A DNA stretch of 64,000 nucleotides from the IMG/VR virus record IMGVR_UViG_3300010396_000007, positions 34,678 to 98,677 of that record; one strand, written 5' to 3'. This DNA is from a virus. Of this stretch, positions 26,963-34,800 are shown one piece after another. Both the position numbers and the translations under genes were made by a program. The notes below the pieces were generated by a model, which did not search any database, was not told the origin of the DNA, and saw only the letters and a list, made by a program, of their open reading frames with translations. Positions within the stretch are counted from its first letter, which is position 1. Each line of letters starts with the position of its first letter.

Positions 26963-27310
26963 TTAAAACAAATTTTCCTCTACCGCGTTACCCTCGTGGG
27001 TAAATTCACCAATATCTAGTGATGCTGCTACGTCAACTGGTTTATCTTGTGGTTGTGCGTGTATATATTCATCTACTTGAAGTTTAATTTCACTTATGAA
27101 TGCTGTATAAAGTTGTGCTGCTACTTTTGCATGACGATGTGCACGAAGAATGTCTTCATCTGTTGTCTGATTTATCCATTTCACTACAAATTGGTCTACA
27201 CAGGCTCTGCCAATTTTCTGAATCACAGCAAATCCCGGTTGGGACGTTACTGAGGCCAGTGCCGATTGCTCTGCTCTGTCCAGATTAACTTCTGGATTAA
27301 AATCTTCCAT
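26963..27310 (-). CDS. Hypothetical head-operon protein
   Basis: 115 residues, acidic and helical (DEDILRAHRHAKVAAQLYTAFISE). Small proteins like this often sit between portal and scaffold genes in podoviruses. No recognised domain. ATG 27310 lies behind GGGGAGG. Confidence 0.55.
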   Translation of the reverse strand: MEDFNPEVNLDRAEQSALASVTSQPGFAVIQKIGRACVDQFVVKWINQTTDEDILRAHRHAKVAAQLYTAFISEIKLQVDEYIHAQPQDKPVDVAASLDIGEFTHEGNAVEENLF

Positions 27311-27389
27311 CTCCCCTCCCCTCCCAAGGATTATTGAAGGTATTTCTCACAATGCCACGCCCGTATGGTAACCTTCTGGCATCCTCACA

Positions 27390-27424
27390 ATTTAAGGGCC
27401 TTTTTTAAAGAAGGAGGCCCACAA
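27390..27424 (-). terminator. Terminator-like hairpin after the portal gene
   Basis: Minus strand GGGCC (27416-27420 complement) and GGCCC (27396-27400 complement) enclose an A/T-rich loop and are followed by TTAAATTG. It sits in the 128-bp gap between portal and next gene. The T-run is weak. Confidence 0.5.
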
Positions 27425-27438
27425 CCTCTAGCTGGTGA

Positions 27439-29547
27439 CTACTGTACTTCTGGTTCTCCACCGCCTAAACCAACATCGGTGGCTTGTCCTTCATTAGCTT
27501 CGCCTTTTGCGCTATTCAGAACTGCACCTACAATCAATCTTTCCTTGATGCGAGCATCGGCGGATTCTTGCTGTAACTGAGATTTCTGTTCTGCGTTTTG
27601 CTTACTAATAGCGGATTGTGTTGCTAATTTAGACTGCTGTTGAGCCGCCTGCGACTTAGCTGCCATTCGGTCTTTCATAGCTTGAGTCATAGGCTTCACA
27701 ATATCATTGAAGTCTTTCCATTCACTTGCTTCCATCCACATCTTGAGAATCTGCTTGAAGTCAATATACTCTTCGTTAATTTCGGCAAGATTCTGCTGAA
27801 TTGTTGGGTTCTCGAATATCTGAGTAATCAAGGTCATTGATTGGCTCATAGTTCTCTTAGCGGCTAATGAAGCACCCGCTAGAACCTCGTATTCTACAAC
27901 ACCTTCATGGAATTCTTCTAAGTCAACTTCGAAGTCTTTACCCTTCTCTGCACCTAGAATTCTATAAATTTCAGCATCAGAGAAGAACTCAAATACCAAC
28001 ATATCTAGGATGTACAACCAAGGCTTGAAAACCTGCTCAATAAAATTATCAAGTGGCCCGTCAAGTCGTGTTGCACTAGCTCCTGCCAAGTTGGTAGCAC
28101 CTGTTGCCGTGCGTCCCATTGATGATCTTGGGCCTGCTGTTGAGCCTTGAACAAGCTGTTGATCGGCTCCAGAGCTACTTTCGGTAGCTTTCTCGGACTC
28201 TGCCAGCGCGGACCACACATCGGGTGGAACTTTAGGCGAATCAAGTAATTTATACGCCTTATCAACTTCCGTATCTACGGTCAGGATTTTACCCAATCCG
28301 GTGCGAATCATTTGAGTAGGCGAGTTTGAATCGCGCTTACGCAAATACACAGGATTGACACCAAATGACAGTATTTTCAGGATAGCATTGATTGTTCCCT
28401 GATCTACACGTTGGTTTTGTCCTACAATTAGGCCCAGTCCCATTCCGTAAAATGCTCTTGGTCTATTCCACCAATTAGCTGAAAGGAAAGGGATAACTCC
28501 AAATTGATTTTCCCCTGAGTAAAGCTTTTTCTTTCGTTGGATTACAATGATTTTGCGCTGCTTATCCCAGTACTCAAGAACTTCCAACTTCTTAAATAGA
28601 ATGTCTGGGGTTACTTGAATATTGATATCTTCTGCGTGGTGTACTACGCCTTTAACGTATGCTGCCTGTTGGGTAACTGATTCTCCCATATCGCCAGCAT
28701 TAGAAGGCGGCATGAACCATGATTTTAACTCGGTTTCGCTAGGAAGTTCCCAACCCTTTTTATCAGGATGGCCTGCCGGTAATTCATCAATACCTTTAAT
28801 CAAGGCTTGAAGTTGGTAGAAGTCCATGAATCTCTGGTCAATGGCCCAATCCGCTCTACGAATGTCTCCGTAAGAAGTATGAGGGTCCACAAGTACTCTA
28901 TCAATAGGACGGCTCTCTATATAAGGTCTGGGAGCATATCGTTCCGTAATAGTGATCTTAGGTGCGTCCTCTGTAGGGATCATAGCCTTGTCCTGATAAC
29001 CTTCAGGACCAGCTTCTACTTTTGTAACCGTAGGGGTTCGTTTCTTAGTGATAATTTTCTTGTATTCAATACCCCATTTCCAGATTCCTGTGCCAAAAAG
29101 GGCCATCTGTTCAAGGCCAATTTTAGTTTCCATCTTGAAATTGCACTGATCTAACAGGGCCGAGAATAGCGATGTTTTCGCATCCACTACGTTCTGTGAC
29201 GTTCCGGGACGCGGACGCAACACCATTGGAGGGTCCTGATAGAACAGTCCTTTATATAACTGAGGTACGATAGCATTTACAACTTTTGCGACTGTGAAGC
29301 GTTGTACATTAGGTTCCAAAATGTATGTATTTTCGAATACAGACATTGGACGAGGGCTTTGAAAAAGTAGGTCAGAATCACGCCACAATAGCGCGTATTG
29401 CTTATTCTGAATAAATTGCTCTGCCTTACTTGCTGCTCCTAGAACCAATTTTACTTCGGCGCTTTTATTTGTTAATTCACCTTCAGTATTGTAATCTTTT
29501 GGTGTTAAATCCGCACCTGTTTTTGGGCTATCTGATTCTAGTAGCAT
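27439..29547 (-). CDS. Portal protein
   Basis: 702 residues, typical podovirus portal size. Begins with an acidic, flexible arm, then the helical stem/wing region (VFENTYILEPNVQRFTVAKVVN, DQCNFKMETKIGLEQMALFGTG), a conserved RPRAFYGMGLGL, and TGATNLAGASATRLDGPLD before the crown helices (FKPWLYILDMLVFEFF). The Gln-rich C-terminus fits an internal barrel-like extension. It forms the dodecameric DNA channel and is followed, in transcription order, by scaffold and capsid and preceded by TerL. Confidence 0.88.
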   Translation of the reverse strand: MLLESDSPKTGADLTPKDYNTEGELTNKSAEVKLVLGAASKAEQFIQNKQYALLWRDSDLLFQSPRPMSVFENTYILEPNVQRFTVAKVVNAIVPQLYKGLFYQDPPMVLRPRPGTSQNVVDAKTSLFSALLDQCNFKMETKIGLEQMALFGTGIWKWGIEYKKIITKKRTPTVTKVEAGPEGYQDKAMIPTEDAPKITITERYAPRPYIESRPIDRVLVDPHTSYGDIRRADWAIDQRFMDFYQLQALIKGIDELPAGHPDKKGWELPSETELKSWFMPPSNAGDMGESVTQQAAYVKGVVHHAEDINIQVTPDILFKKLEVLEYWDKQRKIIVIQRKKKLYSGENQFGVIPFLSANWWNRPRAFYGMGLGLIVGQNQRVDQGTINAILKILSFGVNPVYLRKRDSNSPTQMIRTGLGKILTVDTEVDKAYKLLDSPKVPPDVWSALAESEKATESSSGADQQLVQGSTAGPRSSMGRTATGATNLAGASATRLDGPLDNFIEQVFKPWLYILDMLVFEFFSDAEIYRILGAEKGKDFEVDLEEFHEGVVEYEVLAGASLAAKRTMSQSMTLITQIFENPTIQQNLAEINEEYIDFKQILKMWMEASEWKDFNDIVKPMTQAMKDRMAAKSQAAQQQSKLATQSAISKQNAEQKSQLQQESADARIKERLIVGAVLNSAKGEANEGQATDVGLGGGEPEVQ

Positions 29548-29555
29548 TTTAGCTC

Positions 29556-29714
29556 CTACTTCTTTGCTCTCTCATAAATCTTAAACATTAGCGTAGCGTA
29601 CCTATCAAGAAGATATAATGAGAAAACCTTGCCATATACCTTCTCTTCTGGAAAGTCTTTTTCAAATTCTCTAATGATAGACTCTCTAATGGTTTTAATA
29701 GTTTTCTCTGCCAT
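29556..29714 (-). CDS. Small hypothetical protein between TerL and portal
   Basis: 52 residues, MAEKTIKTIRESIIREFEK at the start, ending KIYERAKK; helical and charged. ATG 29714 follows GGAGG, and the gene is tightly packed (8 bp to each neighbour). Function unknown; a packaging accessory role is only suggested by position. Confidence 0.7.
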   Translation of the reverse strand: MAEKTIKTIRESIIREFEKDFPEEKVYGKVFSLYLLDRYATLMFKIYERAKK

Positions 29715-29722
29715 GAAGCCTC

Positions 29723-31774
29723 CTAACCAAGTAAATCGGATAATGGGTCTACAAAAGGCTCGTGTACCTGTTGCGCAATCTGCTGTGCTTGATATTGCGT
29801 TACAGGGTTATCGTCAACTAGCCCTGCTTCATTTAATTTAGCAAATTTACCAAGACAATACATCATATCGTGCGCGGCTTGAGATTGAGCGTTTGCTACA
29901 TATGAGGTTTGTATAGAATTAATTTTGCTATCAACATCGGCATAACCAATAAACTGCTCAACTAATAGAGATATGGCAGACACAATATCATCATGTGCGT
30001 CTTCACCTGTACCTGTAAATTTCTCAAGTTCATTATATATTTCTTCTAAACCTTCACAAGAATTCAGAAAGTACAAACGTTCGTCACCAAGCAATCTTAG
30101 GACGGGCTTGGCTTTAAGCTGTTTTGATCTAAGCTTACTACCTGTTCCTAGAGACACATATTCAACAGGAATGACAATTTTAAGATTGTCCATTTCCCGT
30201 CTAAGTTCTCTGCCCATCCATTTCACGCCTACTGAATCTTCAATTACAATTCGTCTTGGCTTCCACTTGTTGCCTACTTGAGCAATAATCTTCGGTAAAT
30301 CATATTCATTGAATCGTCCTCTTACCATGTTGATAATGTAAAATCTACCACCAAAAATAAGAGCAGTCAAAATGACTGTGTAATCAGCCCAAGATTTAGT
30401 GCTGTACGCGGTATCTACCGCCGTTACAACGATTCCCTGCGGAGGAAACTGATTATGTGGAATTGTGCGACGAGTTAGTAGTTCACGAGGGAACTTAATT
30501 CTATTCGCCTTGCGCGGGTTATTCAGATACTTAATAGCAAAGTATCCAGTGTCCCCCTCCTCGTCATCTAAATCAGAATCATCTTTCTGCTTATTGCGTA
30601 GAAACTCGTAGCTAAGTCTTTCTGGGAACCAAAGAACCCAATCACTCTTAACCATTTCATCTTCAATTTTACCTTCCTTGGTAGCAGCCTCTGTAGGCCA
30701 CCAGCAGGCTCTAAGATAAATCTTGAAGCTAAGGTTTGCGTTGAAACGCCCGCTATCCACACTGCCTATAATCGACCCGGATAGTCCTTCATCCTTGGCA
30801 CGTTTCTCAACCTTTCTGATCGTTACACCGTAATAATCTCGCTCATCATACCACGTACCAATTACGTCATAAAAACCATTCGGGTTCAATAGACCGTTAT
30901 CAATACTAATTTGCTTAATAGTATCTTTGATTCTAGCTTCTGTCTTGGTGTTCTCATTGGTCACAACGTCATCTAACTTCAAGACGTTATAGTGACTACC
31001 CGACAGTGCTTGGTCAATAGATGCGGCTCTTACGCTAGGCTCCTTTGCCTCTTCGGCAGCAGGAGTCTGAAATTCTAACTGGTTGCCTTCTAACGGTGAT
31101 AGACAGTGCTCCGGGAACAGACACTGAAATAAGCTGTCAGACCAGTCTCCGGTTTGTTTATCCATGATCTGTCTAACGCCGTATACTGGCTTGCCTTTTG
31201 TATCTGTTCCAGACTCAACATAAGTAAAGTGCATTTTCACTTCACCTACGAAGTCTTTTGCGAGTTGCAAAACACCTGTTAGAATGGCAATCGTTATAGC
31301 AGGAAAACAAATAACCCATTGTACGCAATCCGCCATGTCGATAGAAGACTTGAATCCGCCTCTTGGGACTAATAGCATTCTCTGCTTCAAGTCAGTATAT
31401 TGATCGGCAAAATGATCGAAGGTAATATAGGTTGGGTCTTTCTGCACAAAAAAAGCGTTACAAATATCTTCATGCGTGTTTAAGGTGGTAGAGTTATAAC
31501 TCTCAAGTAGATGGCAAAGAAAGAACAAATTAGTCTGAGCCATAAATCGGTATAGAACTAAATTGTTAGCGCATTCAACAGAGAAAGGGTCCAAACCTTC
31601 CTTCTGCATCTTTTCGCCCCATTTTGTTACCACTTTGTTCTTTTGTTGCTCCGGTAGTTTGCTAAAGCTTTTCTTAGCCTTAGCCAAATATTCTTCGTCA
31701 CTTAAATCTTTGAAGTGATAATTAGGGTTCGCTTTACACGATGCGTATAGTTGTTGTAGCTTTTCTAGACGCAT
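29723..31774 (-). CDS. Terminase large subunit (TerL)
   Basis: 683 residues. ATPase: Walker A-like PRGGFKSS at 137-144 and the following helix MADCVQW. Nuclease: VTAVDTAYSTKSWADYTVI near 450 (first catalytic Asp) and DAHDDIVSAISLL near 596 (last catalytic Asp). Length and layout match T7/N4-like podovirus terminases that package DNA through the portal. Gln-rich C-terminus. No small terminase subunit is obvious in the window. Confidence 0.9.
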   Translation of the reverse strand: MRLEKLQQLYASCKANPNYHFKDLSDEEYLAKAKKSFSKLPEQQKNKVVTKWGEKMQKEGLDPFSVECANNLVLYRFMAQTNLFFLCHLLESYNSTTLNTHEDICNAFFVQKDPTYITFDHFADQYTDLKQRMLLVPRGGFKSSIDMADCVQWVICFPAITIAILTGVLQLAKDFVGEVKMHFTYVESGTDTKGKPVYGVRQIMDKQTGDWSDSLFQCLFPEHCLSPLEGNQLEFQTPAAEEAKEPSVRAASIDQALSGSHYNVLKLDDVVTNENTKTEARIKDTIKQISIDNGLLNPNGFYDVIGTWYDERDYYGVTIRKVEKRAKDEGLSGSIIGSVDSGRFNANLSFKIYLRACWWPTEAATKEGKIEDEMVKSDWVLWFPERLSYEFLRNKQKDDSDLDDEEGDTGYFAIKYLNNPRKANRIKFPRELLTRRTIPHNQFPPQGIVVTAVDTAYSTKSWADYTVILTALIFGGRFYIINMVRGRFNEYDLPKIIAQVGNKWKPRRIVIEDSVGVKWMGRELRREMDNLKIVIPVEYVSLGTGSKLRSKQLKAKPVLRLLGDERLYFLNSCEGLEEIYNELEKFTGTGEDAHDDIVSAISLLVEQFIGYADVDSKINSIQTSYVANAQSQAAHDMMYCLGKFAKLNEAGLVDDNPVTQYQAQQIAQQVHEPFVDPLSDLLG

Positions 31775-31791
31775 TTACCCTCCCGGTTGCG

Positions 31792-31992
31792 TTAGTGCTT
31801 AAAATGTTCCATTGTAGCTGCGAAGTGTGCCATGTGCGCTACATGAGGATTTTTCGAATTCTTCGCTGCGGCTAACTTTTCAGCAGGAATTGGTTCGTTC
31901 TCTGGTACACCTAGCGCGCGGTGCAAACCTCCTTTATTAAGGTGGTGCATTGCACGATAAAGTGATACGTTATGTTTCTTTTCTGTTGCCAT
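31792..31992 (-). CDS. Small conserved-type hypothetical protein
   Basis: 66 residues, His-rich (MHHLNKGGLHRALGVPENEPI ... HMAHFAATMEHFKH). A conserved 'KGGLHRALGVPxxxPIPAEKL' type stretch is familiar from small proteins near terminase genes of podoviruses. Function unknown. Packed 9 bp from its neighbour. Confidence 0.6.
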   Translation of the reverse strand: MATEKKHNVSLYRAMHHLNKGGLHRALGVPENEPIPAEKLAAAKNSKNPHVAHMAHFAATMEHFKH

Positions 31993-32001
31993 TACTATTC
32001 C

Positions 32002-32679
32002 TCACATTTGAGGAGCCGCTGCTGGTGCAGGAGATGGTGCTCCGCCCGCTGCGCCCGCCGCTACTCCGCTTTGTCCCGCATCTGCGTCTGCTTCTCCGGG
32101 ATTAGGTGTCCCCATGTGCTCCATCATGTGAGCTACCATGCCATCTTGGTCAGGAGTCACATGTTGTTCATCTGGGTGATGCTCTGGATGAGTATGCACA
32201 TGAGTATGGATATATCCACCACTCTTAGCTTTCTCTGTTTTAATATGTTTAATCTCTTTCTTGGGCTTATCAGATTTACCACCAAGGGCATCCTGTGCAC
32301 CACTCATTGCATTGACTTTTGTCATAGTTTTTCCTTTAGCTGCACGATGCTTCGCTGCCTCTTTCGTATCTAAAACCGCCTCACCTTTCTTCAAAACAGC
32401 AGGCCCCGTCTTCGGTACGTAATCCGTTCCTTTGTGATACTTAGGCATTTTCGGTTTAGCCGGTGTTCCTTTTGGTGCCGGTTTTGATGATTCAGATTTC
32501 AAATTAGAATCACGATTATCGTAAGTTGTATCCCCACCAGCTAGGACTTTGTGCAACGGACTTGTATTCCAAGCAGCTTGCGCTCTGCCTGCTATTTTAT
32601 CCATAGCAGAAGAAGCATCAGTTTTGGCATTTGTGATTTTATCACCAAGGTTTTGAAAAGGCGCTTTCAGTGCTTCCAT
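32002..32679 (-). CDS. Hypothetical protein with basic, His-rich, proline-rich regions
   Basis: 225 residues from ATG 32679 (TAATG overlap with the previous stop). The stretch PKYHKGTDYVPKTGPAVLKK followed by GEAVLDTKEA is a recurring module in phage structural proteins. C-terminus is low-complexity Ala/Gly/Pro. Probably virion-associated; no enzymatic motif. Confidence 0.6.
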   Translation of the reverse strand: MEALKAPFQNLGDKITNAKTDASSAMDKIAGRAQAAWNTSPLHKVLAGGDTTYDNRDSNLKSESSKPAPKGTPAKPKMPKYHKGTDYVPKTGPAVLKKGEAVLDTKEAAKHRAAKGKTMTKVNAMSGAQDALGGKSDKPKKEIKHIKTEKAKSGGYIHTHVHTHPEHHPDEQHVTPDQDGMVAHMMEHMGTPNPGEADADAGQSGVAAGAAGGAPSPAPAAAPQM

Positions 32680-33173
32680 TATAACTCCATACGGTCTAAC
32701 TCTGCCCAATGACTTCTAGCCACTTGGCGCATACCCATTCCGGGGTCATATTTATGATACAGGGTTCTATAAATTCGTTCTGACATGTGAAAATTATGTG
32801 GCATGTCACCTATTGCACGCAAAAACATAAGGCCCGTTGTAGGGCCTCTGCTGTGTCCTGAATTGCAGGCAATTAGTATTTTGTAACCTTCATCTAATTT
32901 TTCCTTAGCGTAATTTAGTGCGGTTGTGATGCACTCCCAAGGAATCATGTTGGGGTCTTCCATATCGAGAATGTTGATGGCTATTCGATTTGGCGCTTCT
33001 ACAGAAAGGTAATTTTTACCTTTTGGAGCGCCGGGTGTATCGTACCCAAGAGTTTCTTTGTGCCCTCCGGGTCCATATTTACACATTCTGACTGCTCGCC
33101 AATCTTTTTTATCCTTCACCTTTTCATAATCCGAATCGTCTCCGACCCAGACATTATCATAAATTTCTTGCAT
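32679..33173 (-). CDS. Dual-specificity-type protein phosphatase
   Basis: 164 residues from the Met at 33173; the frame extends to 33209 but that part is the tRNA-Asn gene. The signature loop is ACNSGHSRGPT, giving Cys103-x5-Arg109 of the Cys-based phosphatases, preceded by a hydrophobic strand. An Asp-rich segment (INILDMEDPN) could supply the general acid. It may dephosphorylate host or phage proteins or nucleotides; substrate unknown. In the structural operon this is uncommon. Confidence 0.8.
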   Translation of the reverse strand: MQEIYDNVWVGDDSDYEKVKDKKDWRAVRMCKYGPGGHKETLGYDTPGAPKGKNYLSVEAPNRIAINILDMEDPNMIPWECITTALNYAKEKLDEGYKILIACNSGHSRGPTTGLMFLRAIGDMPHNFHMSERIYRTLYHKYDPGMGMRQVARSHWAELDRMEL

Positions 33174-33176
33174 ATA

Positions 33177-33253
33177 TGGCTCCGCAGATTGGATTCGAAC
33201 CAATATCATTTCGGTTAACAGCCGAAAGCTTTACCAAGTTAAGCTACCGCGAA
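33177..33253 (-). tRNA. tRNA-Asn(GTT)
   Basis: On the minus strand a full cloverleaf: acceptor TTCGCGG/CTGCGGA with wobbles, D arm around TAGCTTAACTTGGTAAAGC, anticodon loop CTGTTAA (GTT), T arm TTGG-TTCGAAT-CCAA, discriminator G and encoded CCA. It lies alone between an endonuclease VII gene and the phosphatase gene, far from the main tRNA cluster. Confidence 0.92.
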
Positions 33254-33263
33254 TTAAAACTTT

Positions 33264-33893
33264 TTATACACCTTCAATAATTAATTTCTTCGGCTTGTTT
33301 AGCTCCGCTTCTTGCTGTGTCTGCTCTTGACACATTTGAATAAAATTACGCAACACAACATTGCTAAAATCTGTAGCAAATTGGCAATCAGCATCACTTA
33401 ATGGGATGTAAACACCTTTGTGAGTCCATATTTTTGAAAACTTTATAGCTTCTTCTAAATTTACTTTAAATGGTTGCATTGCTTTCGATACCTCCAAATA
33501 TCTAGCAGCTTTTCTCAATCTCTCGGGATCGTCGTCAAAAGCACCCAATCCTATATTACATTTTTCATGCAACAACCCTCTTACACATTTTCCACACGTA
33601 TAAATAGTTGGGCAACATGCATGGTCATGGTCTACAGATATTTTACCATTTAAAGGTTTCTCACAAACTAAACATAGTCCATTTTGAGCAGAAATCAATG
33701 CATTATATTGAAATTCTGATAACCCATAGTACATTTTTATATGTGAATATTTATGTTTTCCAGAAGAAATATAATGAGCACTTCTGCATTCTGTTGTGCA
33801 ATAAAAACGCCGTGCTTTATAAGAACGTCCTAGTTTATCCACAGAAATTGCTTCAAATTCTTTATTGCAACCTCTGCAAATTACCAAACTCAT
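33264..33893 (-). CDS. Endonuclease VII-like homing-type nuclease
   Basis: 209 residues. N-terminal CRGCNKEFEA zinc finger, then YYGLSEFQYNALISAQNGLC, the nuclease core CLVCEKPL ... VDHDH and CGKCVRGLLHEKCNIGLGAF with four zinc-binding cysteines, then DDPERLRKAARYLE, all as in the recombination endonuclease VII family. Many phage copies act as free-standing homing enzymes. It overlaps the upstream gene by 4 bp and abuts the lone tRNA-Asn, a plausible invasion target. Confidence 0.9.
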   Translation of the reverse strand: MSLVICRGCNKEFEAISVDKLGRSYKARRFYCTTECRSAHYISSGKHKYSHIKMYYGLSEFQYNALISAQNGLCLVCEKPLNGKISVDHDHACCPTIYTCGKCVRGLLHEKCNIGLGAFDDDPERLRKAARYLEVSKAMQPFKVNLEEAIKFSKIWTHKGVYIPLSDADCQFATDFSNVVLRNFIQMCQEQTQQEAELNKPKKLIIEGV

Positions 33894-34201
33894 TCTTTCT
33901 CCTCTGAAGACAATAACTTTAGCATATTAGCGGCCATGTTATTGATGACTTCATCACCAGACCCGGTTAAATCGGCTTCTGATACTCTGTATCCAATCTT
34001 GGACATACACTTAATCAATCGCTCTAGACGGTGTAAATTCCTGTCAACCACTGTTTCGGCTGAAAGGAACATTAACTTGTCAGTAGCTTCAAGAATCTGT
34101 GCAGGAGTAGAGTCAACGTGTTCGATGACTTTTTTACAATCGCTTTTAAGTAGATTTATCCCTTGATAAAACTCTTTACCTTCTGGCTTCTTAAATGGCA
34201 T
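33890..34201 (-). CDS. Hypothetical helical protein
   Basis: 103 residues from ATG 34201 behind GGGAGGAGG (an upstream extension to 34333 overlaps the JAMM gene and is rejected). Predicted helices around CKKVIEHVDSTPAQILEATDK and a Leu/Ser/Glu tail. No recognised family. Confidence 0.6.
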   Translation of the reverse strand: MPFKKPEGKEFYQGINLLKSDCKKVIEHVDSTPAQILEATDKLMFLSAETVVDRNLHRLERLIKCMSKIGYRVSEADLTGSGDEVINNMAANMLKLLSSEEKE

Positions 34202-34218
34202 AATCCTCCTCCCAGAGT

Positions 34219-34638
34219 TTATGTATATATGATTTCGCAGGGCAATGAAGATGTTGGTGTCCAAAAACGAACGCGCGTCTTCTTGTCGTACACGGAGCAT
34301 ATGCCGCAAATGTTTAGTGAATCTAATATACAAGCTTTATAATCTTGCTCGCTCATCACTGCATCCCAACTGGGATGTGAATGAAGATCACCAACTATAA
34401 GTTTATTAGCTGCCGCTGCTCTTTCTTTCAGATTAGCATATTCATCGGCAGTCCATTGCACACTATTTCCAGTCTGTAAATTGTACTCACGAGGATAACG
34501 AATGTCTGTCACTTCTATCTCATTAACAGATTTAACTTGTCCCAAAAGATAGGCGTGAATCTCTAGTGGAAAGGATTCTCTAGCACGCTGTCTGAAGTTA
34601 TTTAGAGCACCTTTCTTGATACGGACCCTAGAGAACAT
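34219..34638 (-). CDS. JAMM/MPN+ (JAB) metalloprotease
   Basis: 139 residues. The metal motif is complete: Glu26 in PLEIHAYLLG, His86 and His88 in DLHSHPSWDAVMSEQD, Ser96 and Asp99. JAMM proteins hydrolyse isopeptide or peptide bonds; in tailed phages related domains occur in tail-assembly (gpK-type) proteins and in ubiquitin-like systems. Here it lies in the head operon between TerL-side genes and fibre genes, so processing of a virion or host protein is possible. Confidence 0.87.
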   Translation of the reverse strand: MFSRVRIKKGALNNFRQRARESFPLEIHAYLLGQVKSVNEIEVTDIRYPREYNLQTGNSVQWTADEYANLKERAAAANKLIVGDLHSHPSWDAVMSEQDYKACILDSLNICGICSVYDKKTRVRFWTPTSSLPCEIIYT

Positions 34639-34656
34639 GTCATTCTCCCGTTCTCA

Positions 34657-34710
34657 GCGGGGATGATATCTAAACCATCCCCGCACAAAATTACCGGGTC
34701 TTCCCCGGTA
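34657..34710 (-). terminator. Two strong hairpins in a 162-bp gap
   Basis: GCGGGGATG with CATCCCCGC (34657-34665/34676-34684, 9 bp) and TACCGGG with CCCGGTA (34692-34698/34704-34710). On the minus strand the second is followed by ATTTTGT. They lie after the large exported fibre gene and should attenuate or end its transcript. Confidence 0.65.
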
Positions 34711-34800
34711 TGACCACACTGTTAGGTATAATGATTATACGGTGGTCCTTATAAAAACACATTACATTTAGTACGTTACCCAGTTCGTTCCGTTCAATTC

